DNA of 64,000 nucleotides from Antedon bifida. Its lineage: Eukaryota; Echinodermata; Crinoidea; Comatulida; Antedonidae. Positions within the stretch are counted from its first letter, which is position 1, and each line of letters starts with the position of its first letter. The notes under the pieces are model-generated. The model made no database searches. It was not told the origin of the DNA and worked only from the letters and a program-made list of their open reading frames with translations. A program made the translations under genes and the position numbers. Location of the stretch: NCBI GenBank assembly GCA_963402885.1, contig OY727100.1:19191665-19255664 (forward strand). Direction: 5' to 3'. This document shows positions 34,218 through 45,700 of the stretch, in pieces.

Positions 34218-37200
34218 GGTGATTTATATTTAATATCGTACATTTTTGGAAAAATGATTTTGTAATTATCTACAAATTAATCTTGTGTAAAATTTAATGA
34301 AACAATTTATTTATTGATGAAAACAATTTATGAAAAAATATAAAATAAAAGTAATTTCTAATCAATTGTTTTTTTAGGTCTTTCATTGGAAAGATTTCCA
34401 AATAATGTGTGCAGAAGCGAAAAGAAGGTCAAGTTTGTCAATCGCACAAAAAAAAAATAAATAAAAGTTAGTAAAAGTTAGGCTTCAATGCACACCACCA
34501 AAATGGAGACATCTCTTATCCTACCTTTCCCACAAACTTTGACTTTTCTTGCTGAAAGGAGATGAAACTAAACCCGACTCCCATTACATAGAGAACTGTG
34601 ATCAAGAAATTTAAGGATTTTTATAATTTTGGTTGAATAACTGATAACTTTGATCAATTTAATTCTTGGATATTTGGAATACAGAGCCTATGATAATTAT
34701 ACTTGTTATGTCCCATAATATATGCAAGAAATCATTTAATACTAGTAAAAATTGATTTATATCAATTAAATAGTTTACCCCGGTTTTAAAATTTCTATTG
34801 CTAGTTGTAGAAAGTAAACCTTTACAACAACATTTATAATAATCGGACTTATTTTCTGTTCGGCAGAATGAGTATTGTAATTAAACCAAAAGTGTTGCTA
34901 CAGGAATTACATATAGTGGTAAAATTGACACATTTATGTAATAATAAAAATAGTTTACTTATTCTAAGTCATTCAAAATAAGTAAAATTCTTATCTTACA
35001 ACATTTGTTGGAGCACTACTTTTCAACACGCTTCATCACTGCTTTCGAAGAACAAGTAAGTTTATTATCAATGTTGTTGTAACGGTTTTATAAAAAAAAG
35101 AATAGAAATTTTAAACTTTAATATGAAACTTCCAAAACATTTCTAAAGTATGGCACACCTGAAAATGAAGGAGAAAACAACAACAGTATTTTTTTTTAGA
35201 TTTGTATGCTAATCAATTACTGTAGTTCCAACTTCAATTACTCAGTTTATACAGTATTATATCAGATAATATTTATATCATTGTTTGTTTAAATGCATGC
35301 CTTGGTAGTACAGTAGTAACATAGTTATTGTTTGAGAGTTTTTGTGGTGCTATGATTGTGTTTGTAATATGTACCAGTACGGGGCGCACGTTTTTTTTCT
35401 CTCTAAAAATCCGAGGTGGAAGAACGTTATGAATAAATATACATAATAGGTTATGGTATCAGTTTTCTGCAAGCCAATTCTTTGGCTTCAGCTTGTTTGT
35501 AGAATGTGTATCTTGCAATGGATTTCACGCGTACGCCAACCGACACAATGGTTTGTCTGAAAACTCGATTTCGATTTCTCTCTTTTTCCATTTCTATATA
35601 TTACTAAACATTTCATTCTCAACTGTATCCAAATTTATCTTTAGCGTACTTTCACTTTTAAGTCAAGATCACACGAATAAATAATCGTTGGATCAATCAG
35701 GTCAATCAATATGTATACTGATGTAGGCCTATTTAGATACATCACAACACATCTATAATAGTACAAACGGAGCCGCCATTCCCTTGATAGCAAAACTATT
35801 TTCCAAGCATTTATTTAGAAGCAAGAAAATGATAATTTATGTATCACAGATATTCAAGGAAACTCATTTTCCTAATTGCGTTTGTAAATTATTGTGGTAT
35901 GTCAGGGTACACCTCATTCAGCCTACTACTGTACGTTAGTCTTTCTCTATTTTTAGTTACAAATATATTATGTTGTATAAAATAATATTAAACAAGTTTA
36001 TTGGAAGAAAGACATTGGTATTCTGTTAATTATTTGACTTTCTCTTGAGAACAATGAATATTACGCGCGGTAAATTTGTTTTCTGTAGGCCTAACTGTAT
36101 TTTGATTTTGTACGTATTTTTATTTCTGTCAATCTCGATTTAATTATATTAAGATATATTATTAGTGCAGTAGAATGATATTACGACGGGGATACATTAG
36201 GGACGCAAAAAACACATTTTCCTCGTTACTTAATGAACAATATTGTTCCCTCTAAAAGGAGGGTATTTGTACAGGTACGTAATAATGCACGGGAATGTCT
36301 GCCTCCGCTATTTATTCGCATCGTATGGAACGCCAAAGACACACTCTTTTAATGTTAATGTAATGTACCAGCAAATGTCGCATTGCGTAGGAATTGCATA
36401 GTATAGTTACTAATGTTACAGTTAATTACATCACACGTATTAGGCATAAAGGCAAATATTGAAATGGGTCAAATACAGGTCAGGCCAGGCCTGAATCTCT
36501 GAGCCCAATGCGATTGTTTTACTGGACGTCTGAGGCAGAAATCAAGAATAAATCATGACATATTTTTCTCACACAAGTACATTTTGAGCCGAATGTGTTT
36601 GTGTGAACAGTTCTATTCTTAAACCGGTACCGGGCGGGAATTTGTAGCAGCCGTAGATTTAATCGCATGTTAAGTTTTTTAATCAACACCAAAGAAAAAT
36701 AACAGCGTACTCTACATATAATATTATTTATTTAGAGATTTCAGATAATCTTACTTCAACAAAACAATAATAAATGGGCAATAGATAATGATTAAGAAAT
36801 GCAAAAACAACAAAAATAATGAACTCAATAAATAAATAAGAAATAAATGAATGGAATTGAAATATAAATTAATTTATAATTATATAAAAAATAGTAATAT
36901 ATTATTACTGTATTAGTGTTTTATTCTATACCGAATTCTATTTTATTCTATAAGTAATAATCTATTCGTGTGAATCGAAAACGTTAAGTTTATAATATCA
37001 TTTGAACAAAAGTACAATTAGGCCTACGTCAGAGTATGGCAAATATCGGACTAATTAACTTGAGATGAAATGACTTTTCCGTTACGGTAAACAATAAATT
37101 ACCATAAAAGACAAAAAAAATAATAATACATAAATAAATAAATTATGCATTGTTGTCGTTGTATTTGGCGTTTTCCTTTTTCACTACATATTCCTATATT

Positions 37201-37228
37201 TTAGGATAATATATATACGTATACGTAT
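34218..37228. other. Convergent intergenic region between GK and SC5D
   Basis: Holds the GK 3' UTR with AATAAA at 34344-34349, and AATAAA-complement hexamers for the SC5D 3' end near 36920 and 36727. Otherwise AT-rich. Reading frames here (such as 35493-35684) show no domain or codon bias I can support. Confidence 0.6.
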
Positions 37229-39856
37229 TTATTTACTATTATTCTTTATTACCTCATCCAATGGCGACTTTCCTTCATAAGCAGTTGGGTCTCTAAATGA
37301 TCCAAAAATACGATCCCAGAGAGTAAAATACTGACCATAATTATAATTAAAATACAAATGATGATCGGTATGGTGTGCCGCCCCGTTAATCATTGGTTTC
37401 AGGCTATCAGGTACCATAAAGTAACCGTCATGTATGCTAACGGCCCAAACATTGACCATTAAAAACAAACCTAAGTGAAGGTACTTGTTGATAGGGAACA
37501 AGTAAGGATAGATATGGTAAGGTAGTCCCTGCATCCAGGCGTCAACAGGATGCATTGCTATACTTGAGAACGGTGTTGGTATCTTCCAGGCGTGGTGTAC
37601 TTTGTGCACGCTCCTATACACTAATGGGTGGTGCAATCCACGATGAGCTAAATACACCAGAAAATCCGTCACCATCACAAAAGATACGACACTCAAAGCA
37701 ATAAATGGCCATCCCCCTGAAAAGAGTAAGTAAACTGTAAGTTATAGCAGGTATAGCTGGTACTACTGCGTGTAGTAGTTATTCATTGTCATTATTTCAT
37801 ATCGAACACGAATTGTAATTACTTATTTAGCTCTTGTGGTTTTTGAATTTGAAAGAAAAACTATAAATTTAGGCTGATGTAGGCCCTAATTCGACTCAAG
37901 AGGAAAAATACGCGAGATCGCAGGGAGCAAAGTTTAAGTTATAGAAAAAACAACAACTTCTGCCGCAACGCAACATTATCGTAATTTAACTGTTTCCCAT
38001 CCCCTATTACAGATTTAATCATCACTGTTGCGACGTATGAAAGGCAGAAAAGGTGGGTCCCACTTGTGAAACGCAAGGTTCTTACCTCGCTGTTCGTCAA
38101 TACGTTGCGTCTGTATCCTTTGGCGTTGTGTCCGAGGTGAACTAAACTTATTGTTACATTGTACACATTATTTATTCAAATCAACTTACCGTAGTCGGTG
38201 ACGTTATCGTATAGTTTTGAAAAACCTCGGATTTCACCAACAAAAAACGGAAGGAAAAGAAGTGCGCCAAGGAGCGGTGATTTCATCGCACATTTGATTT
38301 CAAGACTTATTTGATTCTAATAGAGATATGAATAATAATAATTATTATTATCATTAGATTAGTATAGATTATAGATTTATTATTCACAAATCAATAGCGC
38401 AACAAAACACATAACCATAATATTTATGCTACATGTAATATTATTTAATAATAAGAATATACAGTAGGCTTAAAGATGTACTGTCCCCCTGAAAAATGAA
38501 AACATGTTTTTGTTTAATATGCCGATTTAATGTCACAATATAATATAGTTATTCACTTTGACCAAACATTGGATCGAACAAAAAATGTATTTAACTGGAA
38601 AATGTAATTTAACGCCAAAAAAAAAAGTCAAATTGACAGGAAGTCAATGTGTTTTTGGTTGAATTTAACCGTTTATTTTTCTTTTTATAAGTGAAAACAA
38701 AATTTAAAAAAACAAACATTTTCTACGGAAGTTAATATTAAAACTGCGTAATGGCCTATTTGAAGTCTTTTCTACAAATTAGTCTTCATTTTTTAATTGT
38801 TTTTCGGGAACAATATATATTTAAGGTTAGACTTTTTTTGAATCCTCTCTTTGTAATGAACTCCCACATTTTTGTTCAAACTTTCATCCACTTTGATGAT
38901 TTACTTATTACTTTTTCAATTCAATTCAAAGTAACATTTATTTTCTTCAAATAAAAACAGTATACAAAATGGTGTAAAGAAAGGTAATATGATTGAAGAA
39001 GGCATGTTCAAAAAAGCAAAATGCTTGTGACAGACATGCCCAAACAAAGACTAGATTTAAACAACACGGAAAAAGAAAAAAAAATACATACATTATGAAT
39101 ATACAAAAATAATTTGATAGGAATGTATAGTGTACAACTAATATAATAGGCCTATCTATTCTTCAGAGAATATATCTATTAAAGATATATTGTACCTCTA
39201 AAAAACAATTATATATTTTTTGTGTCAAATAATAGTAATTGTTTTTGGAACCAAAAATTGGAGCGGAAAAAAATTATCTACCTGAACAAATTTAAAGCAA
39301 AAAATAGTAAAATTGTCTACCAGTCTTTTTGGTTGAATCTAGCCATTTATTTTGTATTTTTGTAAGTTAGTTGTTTTTTGTTTCTACTGAAGTGAATCCG
39401 TTTGGAACTATATACACTACGGCCTATTTAAAATGTCATTATTTAAAACTTAAAATTTATGTTATCTAATAAAAAATACTGGTTGTTGTACGGTGTAGGC
39501 CTATGGTTGCGACCAGAGTAAAAATACTCTTCCCCGGTTGCCACTGCGCTAAAGTACTGTGTGTTTAAGAATGGAAGTATAAAATGATTTATTTTATACC
39601 TCCATGGTAGAAAGTGTGCAACTAAATAAAAAAACATTTACTTTACCTTTAAATACTGTGGGTGCTGCATGAGTCGTTTATCGTAAAGGAAAACATAAAA
39701 TAAAGTAGCCGTCGACAAATATGCTAAAAAGGAAACGAATACCAGAAATACGTATAAACTAAGTGATTGTCTGATGATGTTGTCTTCAGCCCAGTCAACA
39801 GGATAGATATAAGGAGTGAAAAAATACCGATCACAAGTATTCAGAATGACATCCAT
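37229..39856 (-). CDS. SC5D: Lathosterol oxidase / sterol C5-desaturase, 3 exons, 274 aa
   Basis: Introduces the C5-C6 double bond late in cholesterol synthesis (lathosterol to 7-dehydrocholesterol) at the ER membrane, using iron, O2 and cytochrome b5. Exons: 39647-39856, 38190-38316, 37229-37716; frame kept throughout. The N-terminus (CDRYFFTPYIYPVDWAEDN) is close to vertebrate SC5D. Three histidine boxes of the fatty-acid-hydroxylase superfamily are present: H137RGLHH, H150KVHH and H227HTDHH, plus YGQYFTLWDRIFGSF. Two to four hydrophobic segments flank them. It is about 25 residues shorter than the human protein, lacking its C-terminal extension. The ATG used is the first in frame. Intron 1 carries two MITE-C copies and one mini-palindrome. 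Confidence 0.96.
38471..38824 (-). mobile_element. MITE-C, longest copy (~354 bp), SC5D intron 1
   Basis: Left end TA|aagatgtactgtccccct; right end cgggaacaatatatattt, its imperfect complement. Inner blocks tttaatgtcacaatat, tttggttgaatttaacc and atggcctatttgaagtc match the complement of 58210-58494. Confidence 0.8.
39178..39425 (-). mobile_element. MITE-C, truncated and diverged copy, SC5D intron 1
   Basis: Starts ttaaagatatattgtacctc and keeps tttttggttgaatc and the gaccatttatttt-like block. It stops in the ggcctatttaaaatgtca region, losing the right end. Confidence 0.65.
39570..39606. mobile_element. Mini-palindrome, third member (37 bp)
   Basis: Arms atggaagtataaaat and attttatacctccat with five bases between. 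It shares the catggaggtata-type end with 6805-6834 and 45490-45522. Flanks gtttaag and gtagaaa are not a clear duplication, so it is older or inserted differently. Confidence 0.55.
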
Positions 39857-42762
39857 GTTCAATCTTTTATCTTAATTTCACCAATTTAGAATATAGTTTG
39901 GTTTGATTTTACAAATTGGAACTATGGACAGCTTCGGTTTAAGTTGATGCTAGATGTCCGTGTATTGAACTGTCATTTAGAAAATCTGTTTTATTACCAC
40001 TCCTCTCCAGATTACTTTTATTGATGAAATATCATACCGACCAGTAAATATAATATGAAATATATAGGCATAGTGTTAAATCTTCCTGTTTAAAAAAAAC
40101 CACTATCGTTGAAGTATCCAAAAGCAACGCAGTAATAATGATGTATTAATGTATTGAATCATTTAAAATCTTTTAATGTGTTAGTTTTTGAAAATACCTT
40201 ACTAGTTATACCACCACGTATTTTAAAAAGAAATGAATCACTTTTAATGAGCGCGCAATAAATACCAGTAAATACCATTGTATAATGTTATGCTGGTCCT
40301 TTGGGTTCTATTACTTCAACTGCCATAATTTCAAAGTATTATATTTTATCGTTTATTAATAATGGTACACTGATGGTTATAACTATTGTTGTATTCAATA
40401 CATTTTGTAATCGTTGTTAGATATCAAATGAACTACGGAGTTTTAACTTTCTAAGACCCAGAGCCATATATTCTGAAGCCTAGTAATAGTGTCTGCAGGT
40501 CTACACTCTCTTTCAGGGAGGTAGTTATTTTGCCACCTGCAGAATCACATGACTGCTAGGCTATTGATGTGATTGACTTTTCACACAACCTCGGCAAAAT
40601 AGTTTGCCAAGAATGCCATGCTTGGCCTAACTTCTCAAAACTTGACGAGGTTTATCAACTTTTCTTGCCAAACTCGAATGAGTTTGCTCAAATTTGCAGA
40701 CTAAAGTTTTATAGTGTGTGGATCGGCGCAAAGTTGTTTCGATTTACTATAAAACTGCCAAATTTCCAATTTGAACATTATTATATATTCAGGAGAGTGC
40801 TCTTGGTACTAGTTCCAAAAAAATTAAATACCCCACGCTACGGTATTAATAGATTATCGTGGATTTCAGTGCTCTTTATTAAGTTGGTATGGCTATCTAC
40901 GCGGGCCTAATTCAATTGGTAGATACCAGAAAGAAAGATGAGGAAGTCCTCGGGCGAAATGTTGCTTGCACATTAAGTTAAATTATTTTTTTTCTCTCTC
41001 TACGCGATGAACCACTCGAACCTCACTACTTGCACTACGTCGTTGGGTGAGAACACAGATTTAGGATATCCATTGCCACACATTAGCATAATACTTTTGA
41101 TTCGCTTATTTGCATGTGATGTGAGCTTAGGGTTAGTGCTTTTTATATGCCGTATTTCAGTAAAACGCAGTACCTTAACCTCAATAGGTTAGTTATTTCG
41201 AATGCAGTATCCACGCAATCATGAGTAAGCCTATAATAGCCATCTGCCACAGGCCTGTAACTGGTTAGCACGAACGCATTTGCATTATGCTCACGGTATA
41301 ATATAGCCGGCCTACTAATGGTGGAAGAGGGGTGGAGATATGGAGAAATTGGCAACAACTGTCAGCATTCCTCCTTTAGGCATATACGCAAGAATAACAC
41401 AAAAGCTTAAGAAAAATAATAGCATTTATTTAAATAAAAATTACGGCAGCCATTCTTTCTCCAAAAATTCACTACACAGTGAATTAGACGTAAGCAAGAC
41501 TAAATCTTGAATATCTATTTATTCAAAAATGCATAATTAATGTAATGTTTAACCTTAGCTAAGTTTTAGTCAATTGTTTAAGATAAGCAGGTTGAAAACC
41601 ACCCGTTGGTTAGAGGGAACTTTTGGTTTGCGACAACAACCAAGGTACGTCATGTTATTGGGATTTTGGTAAATTCCTCACTCGATTTGTTATTCTACAT
41701 CAGGTTCAGGTGACGAAATATACGTATGTGTTTGCTGGCGTTACAGGCAACCTTTGTTATTTCCGGGAAATTTTGATTGAGAGTTTTATCTTGTTTTTTT
41801 ACATGGTTATAGGTTATTTTTTTATTATCTCTTGCCATTGTTGTTTTTTTGTTACCTTTTGTATTTTGGACGTTAATAAATGTGAATTGAATTGAATAGG
41901 TTCTAGACCAAAATTAGTAAAAAGATAAATATTTTGACACATATAGCGTTTCATACGTATAATACGCTCAAATGTTCGTAGTTTTCAGACATGGGGCAAG
42001 TCTATTGGTTTACTTGTTGAAGCAAAGCACTATGTGCGTAAAAGCTCCCCGTATGGCGTAAACTTTAGTTTCTGTATAGCTTAATAGATGTTCTCTTAAC
42101 CTTTATGCACTGTACATACCTTGTAACATTACAGTTACTAGAACATCCTAGTAGGCCTACATTTAAGATAGACGAAACTTAAAGCTAACTTACACCGTGT
42201 CGAACGAATCATGCAGAACGCTATTTTGAAACACTAGTATACAAATAAATCTGAACTTACCACTGTGTGTACGTGTAGGCCTAATAATTCCAATTTCCAA
42301 AAAAATGTCAAATGAAAAAGTATTATTAAAGTAATATAATCCAGTTAAGTAAGTACTATACATGGTACAGTCACATCCAGACCATTTGTTTGTAAACGAA
42401 ACGTAAACTATAGAGGAATCTATCGAAATGAAAACGATTTCCACAAATGAAACACAGTATGTATGCTAATTAGGACTCACACCTGGTGACGCAAGTGATG
42501 CGTATACAATGATTTTAACAACATTTCTTTCACAATTAAACTTGTTACACAAGTAACTATCGGTAATAAAGTTGTGAAAACGTCTGCATAATATTGTAAA
42601 TGTTTTAATTAACACATAGCATTTAATTAATATATTATTTTAGCAAAATAAACTAATCCGATGACGATATATATATAATAGCTTATCTATATGGACATAG
42701 TTATACCCACTAAATTATAGTTTTACTATAAAGCACAGTAAAAGTGTATCGAATTCGGCAAA
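39857..42762. other. Intergenic between SC5D and the amine oxidase
   Basis: No gene seen. An imperfect inverted repeat lies at 40485-40560 (gcctagtaatagtg...ctgcaggt against acctgcag...ctaggc). A 113-codon plus-strand frame at 40569-40910 shows no domain or compositional sign of coding. The SC5D promoter should lie just beyond 39857, but no TATA box is evident. Confidence 0.55.
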
Positions 42763-45700
42763 TCAGCAATTAAAAAATGCAACTATAATGGTTGCAAAAA
42801 GTAAAGCGCCGGGTAATTTTAAGTTTGATGCCGAGTTCGTACTAAACGCAGGCGCACTCCCGGTACAAGCACACTGATGACCTTCGACCCATTCAGCGCA
42901 CGCTCCTCCGTTGAGACAGTCTACAGCTTTCCTTGCTTCACGAGCACCACTTTCTAGAGCCCCTTGAACGTGAGAGCTGAACCGCAGACTTGTATGTTCG
43001 CCAGCAAAAAGTACCCTTCCTACTTTTGACTGAATCCTCTGAAAGCATTTGCTGTTAAGTGATGGGCCAAATACGCATCTTGCTCCCATCGTTAGTGAGT
43101 TAGAGTTCCAGTCTGTTACATGGAATGAAATAGGATCTGGTACTCTTGGTCCAAACATTCCACGAAGTACGGCCATCATTTCGTTTCTGATAACCGAACG
43201 CGGCTGACGATCAATCCTCCTCGCTTCGTCGCCTGTTACTTCTGCCATCAAAACGTGCACATTACGACTGTAAATGCCTACGAAGATAATTCAATAATAT
43301 TTATAAATAAATTATTATGAAGAAAGTCATCAAGAGAAGCCAAAGCGTCTATCGGTCCCACACCGTTTGGGATAAATGTCACAAAGAAAGTGGTCTAATG
43401 TTTAATTGCACAGCGAGTAAGAAATTGCGTCAGAAATAATTTCTTAAAAATTATAAGTTCTATTTAGAATTAGTAATCCCCAGTGTGGATCCATCATGTA
43501 AGCTACTAATGGAACCCAAGCCGTAGAGGCCTACCTTGGATGGGTGAGGTTGATGGAATTGATTTCTTTGATAAACTTTTTCCCAAGCAAAATGGCAAGA
43601 TGATGCACAGTATCACATTTGGTCGTCATATCATAGCCTACCTTTTGATCCAAGATCGGTGAAGAATGGATAATGCCCTTTTCGGTCCGTTGCTCGTAAT
43701 AAGAACTCCGTATTACCCCAGAATTTTGAAGGAAACTGCATCAAAATCTTTGTATGCGCTCCCATCGTATACCTGTTGTACTCTCTCACTTTCCATCCGG
43801 GCAATCCAGGAGTAAACTTCACAACGTTGTTTTGCAGAACACCAACACTGAACGTAGATATAGCATAATCGGCTGTGTATACTGAGCCGTCTGCACACGT
43901 CACTTGAACGTCCATAGCGTTGTTGTTGATTTGGGTGATGTTTTTATTCAAAAGGATCTTTGCTCTGATGGTATTAAAAGTGTAAAATACATTACGTGAG
44001 AAATCAGGCATTACTGGCGTAACCTTATAATAAATATTTAAGAATAATTTTTTGTATTTAAAATAAGTCCACTTATAGTATATCAAAACAATGTTTGTTT
44101 TGTGAATAATTCTTTTTTTCCAACTAGCATCCATCACTGAAAAGGAAAATAGTAAAAACGTACTTATGTGTTGGGTTTTTCAGGAAGAGCATTTTAGCTT
44201 CAAAGAAGTGTTTGAAACCGCGCTGGTCAGTGACGTAAGCAGGCCTTCTTGCTCCTGGTCCGCGTTTCACCCACTCTGGTGTGTCGAACGCATGTGACAT
44301 TAACGATGCATACTGAGGATGAAATAAATGACAATTATTACACTCTAGAGATAGAAATTTACTGGCTATAGAATCATAATTAAAACCAATTGAGAACGCT
44401 ATTTTTCTTATTAATACACAGATTCTTCTTAATGTTTATGTGGCAAAACTAATTAATATTTCTTGGCGTATTTATAATTTTAATGGGAAGGTTAACCATT
44501 TATACTTTAATATGTGGCTAATTATATTGATTGATAGTAAATAAAGTAATACAAGCAGAATACACCAGGACTTACACTTGGTCGATCTCCTAGCCAATAG
44601 TCGTTATAGGCCCACTCAATCGTCTTCTCTAGGGCAGTCGTTGGTAGCCACCCGATAGTTCGGTAGGCGTCTCTGACTGACATATCGGTGTCGTGGGATT
44701 CCCACAATTCCTCCGCTACATTTAACCCATTACGAACAGCACGACCTGCCTAAAAGAATTAAGATGACGTTGACAATGGTAATTTGGTGTCATAAGGTTC
44801 AAATACGGTAATCAAGGAAATTTACAAAACAGAAACATGGGAGAGATGCATCCAAGCGGATGAAAGAGCCATGAAAGAAAATACTTCATCATTGTTAACC
44901 AAGAACCACATATGTATGGTATTTGACATCAAAGTTTGGAATGACTTTTTCATCATAGAATGACTAATGCTCTGATTCAAACAGTAACTAAGTAGATTAG
45001 CATATTAGCAAGCCGGGATAGTCCGCTGACTGGTTTGATAAAGTCAGTGGTAAAAATCATTTGTCAATAATTGTAGAGTTTCCGGGCATCTGTTCGCAAT
45101 ATTAACATTTTTTCAGAAACTTTCTACAGGTATAGCCATACCTTGGATTGAGGAGAGCCCTTTCCGTTACAGGGGTCTGTTCAGTCTAACCTATGACATC
45201 ACTTCCTACCCAGGGTTTCTGCCTGCTAACAAACTCACCCTCGGGGACATCGCTTTAGTCAACGGAAGTGACGTTGCATCAACATTACCATAGACTCTAG
45301 CGATGAGGAAATAATACAGTTAGAAAATTTCGAAAACTTTCACTTTTTTGCCAATTAAATAGAGACTAAAATCCCTAAGTCATGATCAATTTTATCTGCT
45401 AACTTATTTTATATACAACTGAATAATTTGAAAAAGTCCGAAATTCTATAGGCTTAGGCTATGTTTACTTTAGAAATAGTATCTAGTATCATGGAGGAAA
45501 TATACTGTATATTTCCTCCATGCTAGTATTAACCCGGTAAGTTTCATGGGCCAAATATCTACTTTAATATAAATTAATTAATTCTTAATAAAGAAACAGA
45601 AAGCTGAACATTAATGTTAATGAATTAAAATTTACGAAATTCACAAAATTTCAATTTGTCATCTAACATTCATAATTGAATAATTAATTATATTGTATAT

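Noticed and set aside
40569-40910. 113-codon plus-strand frame
   Set aside because: No domain, no splice support, and composition like the AT-rich background.
43965-44137. Upstream extension of oxidase exon 4 in the same open frame
   Set aside because: It cannot join exon 3 in phase with a good donor. The catcag acceptor at 43965 joins in phase and aligns with the family (PTHK-AKILLNKNI).
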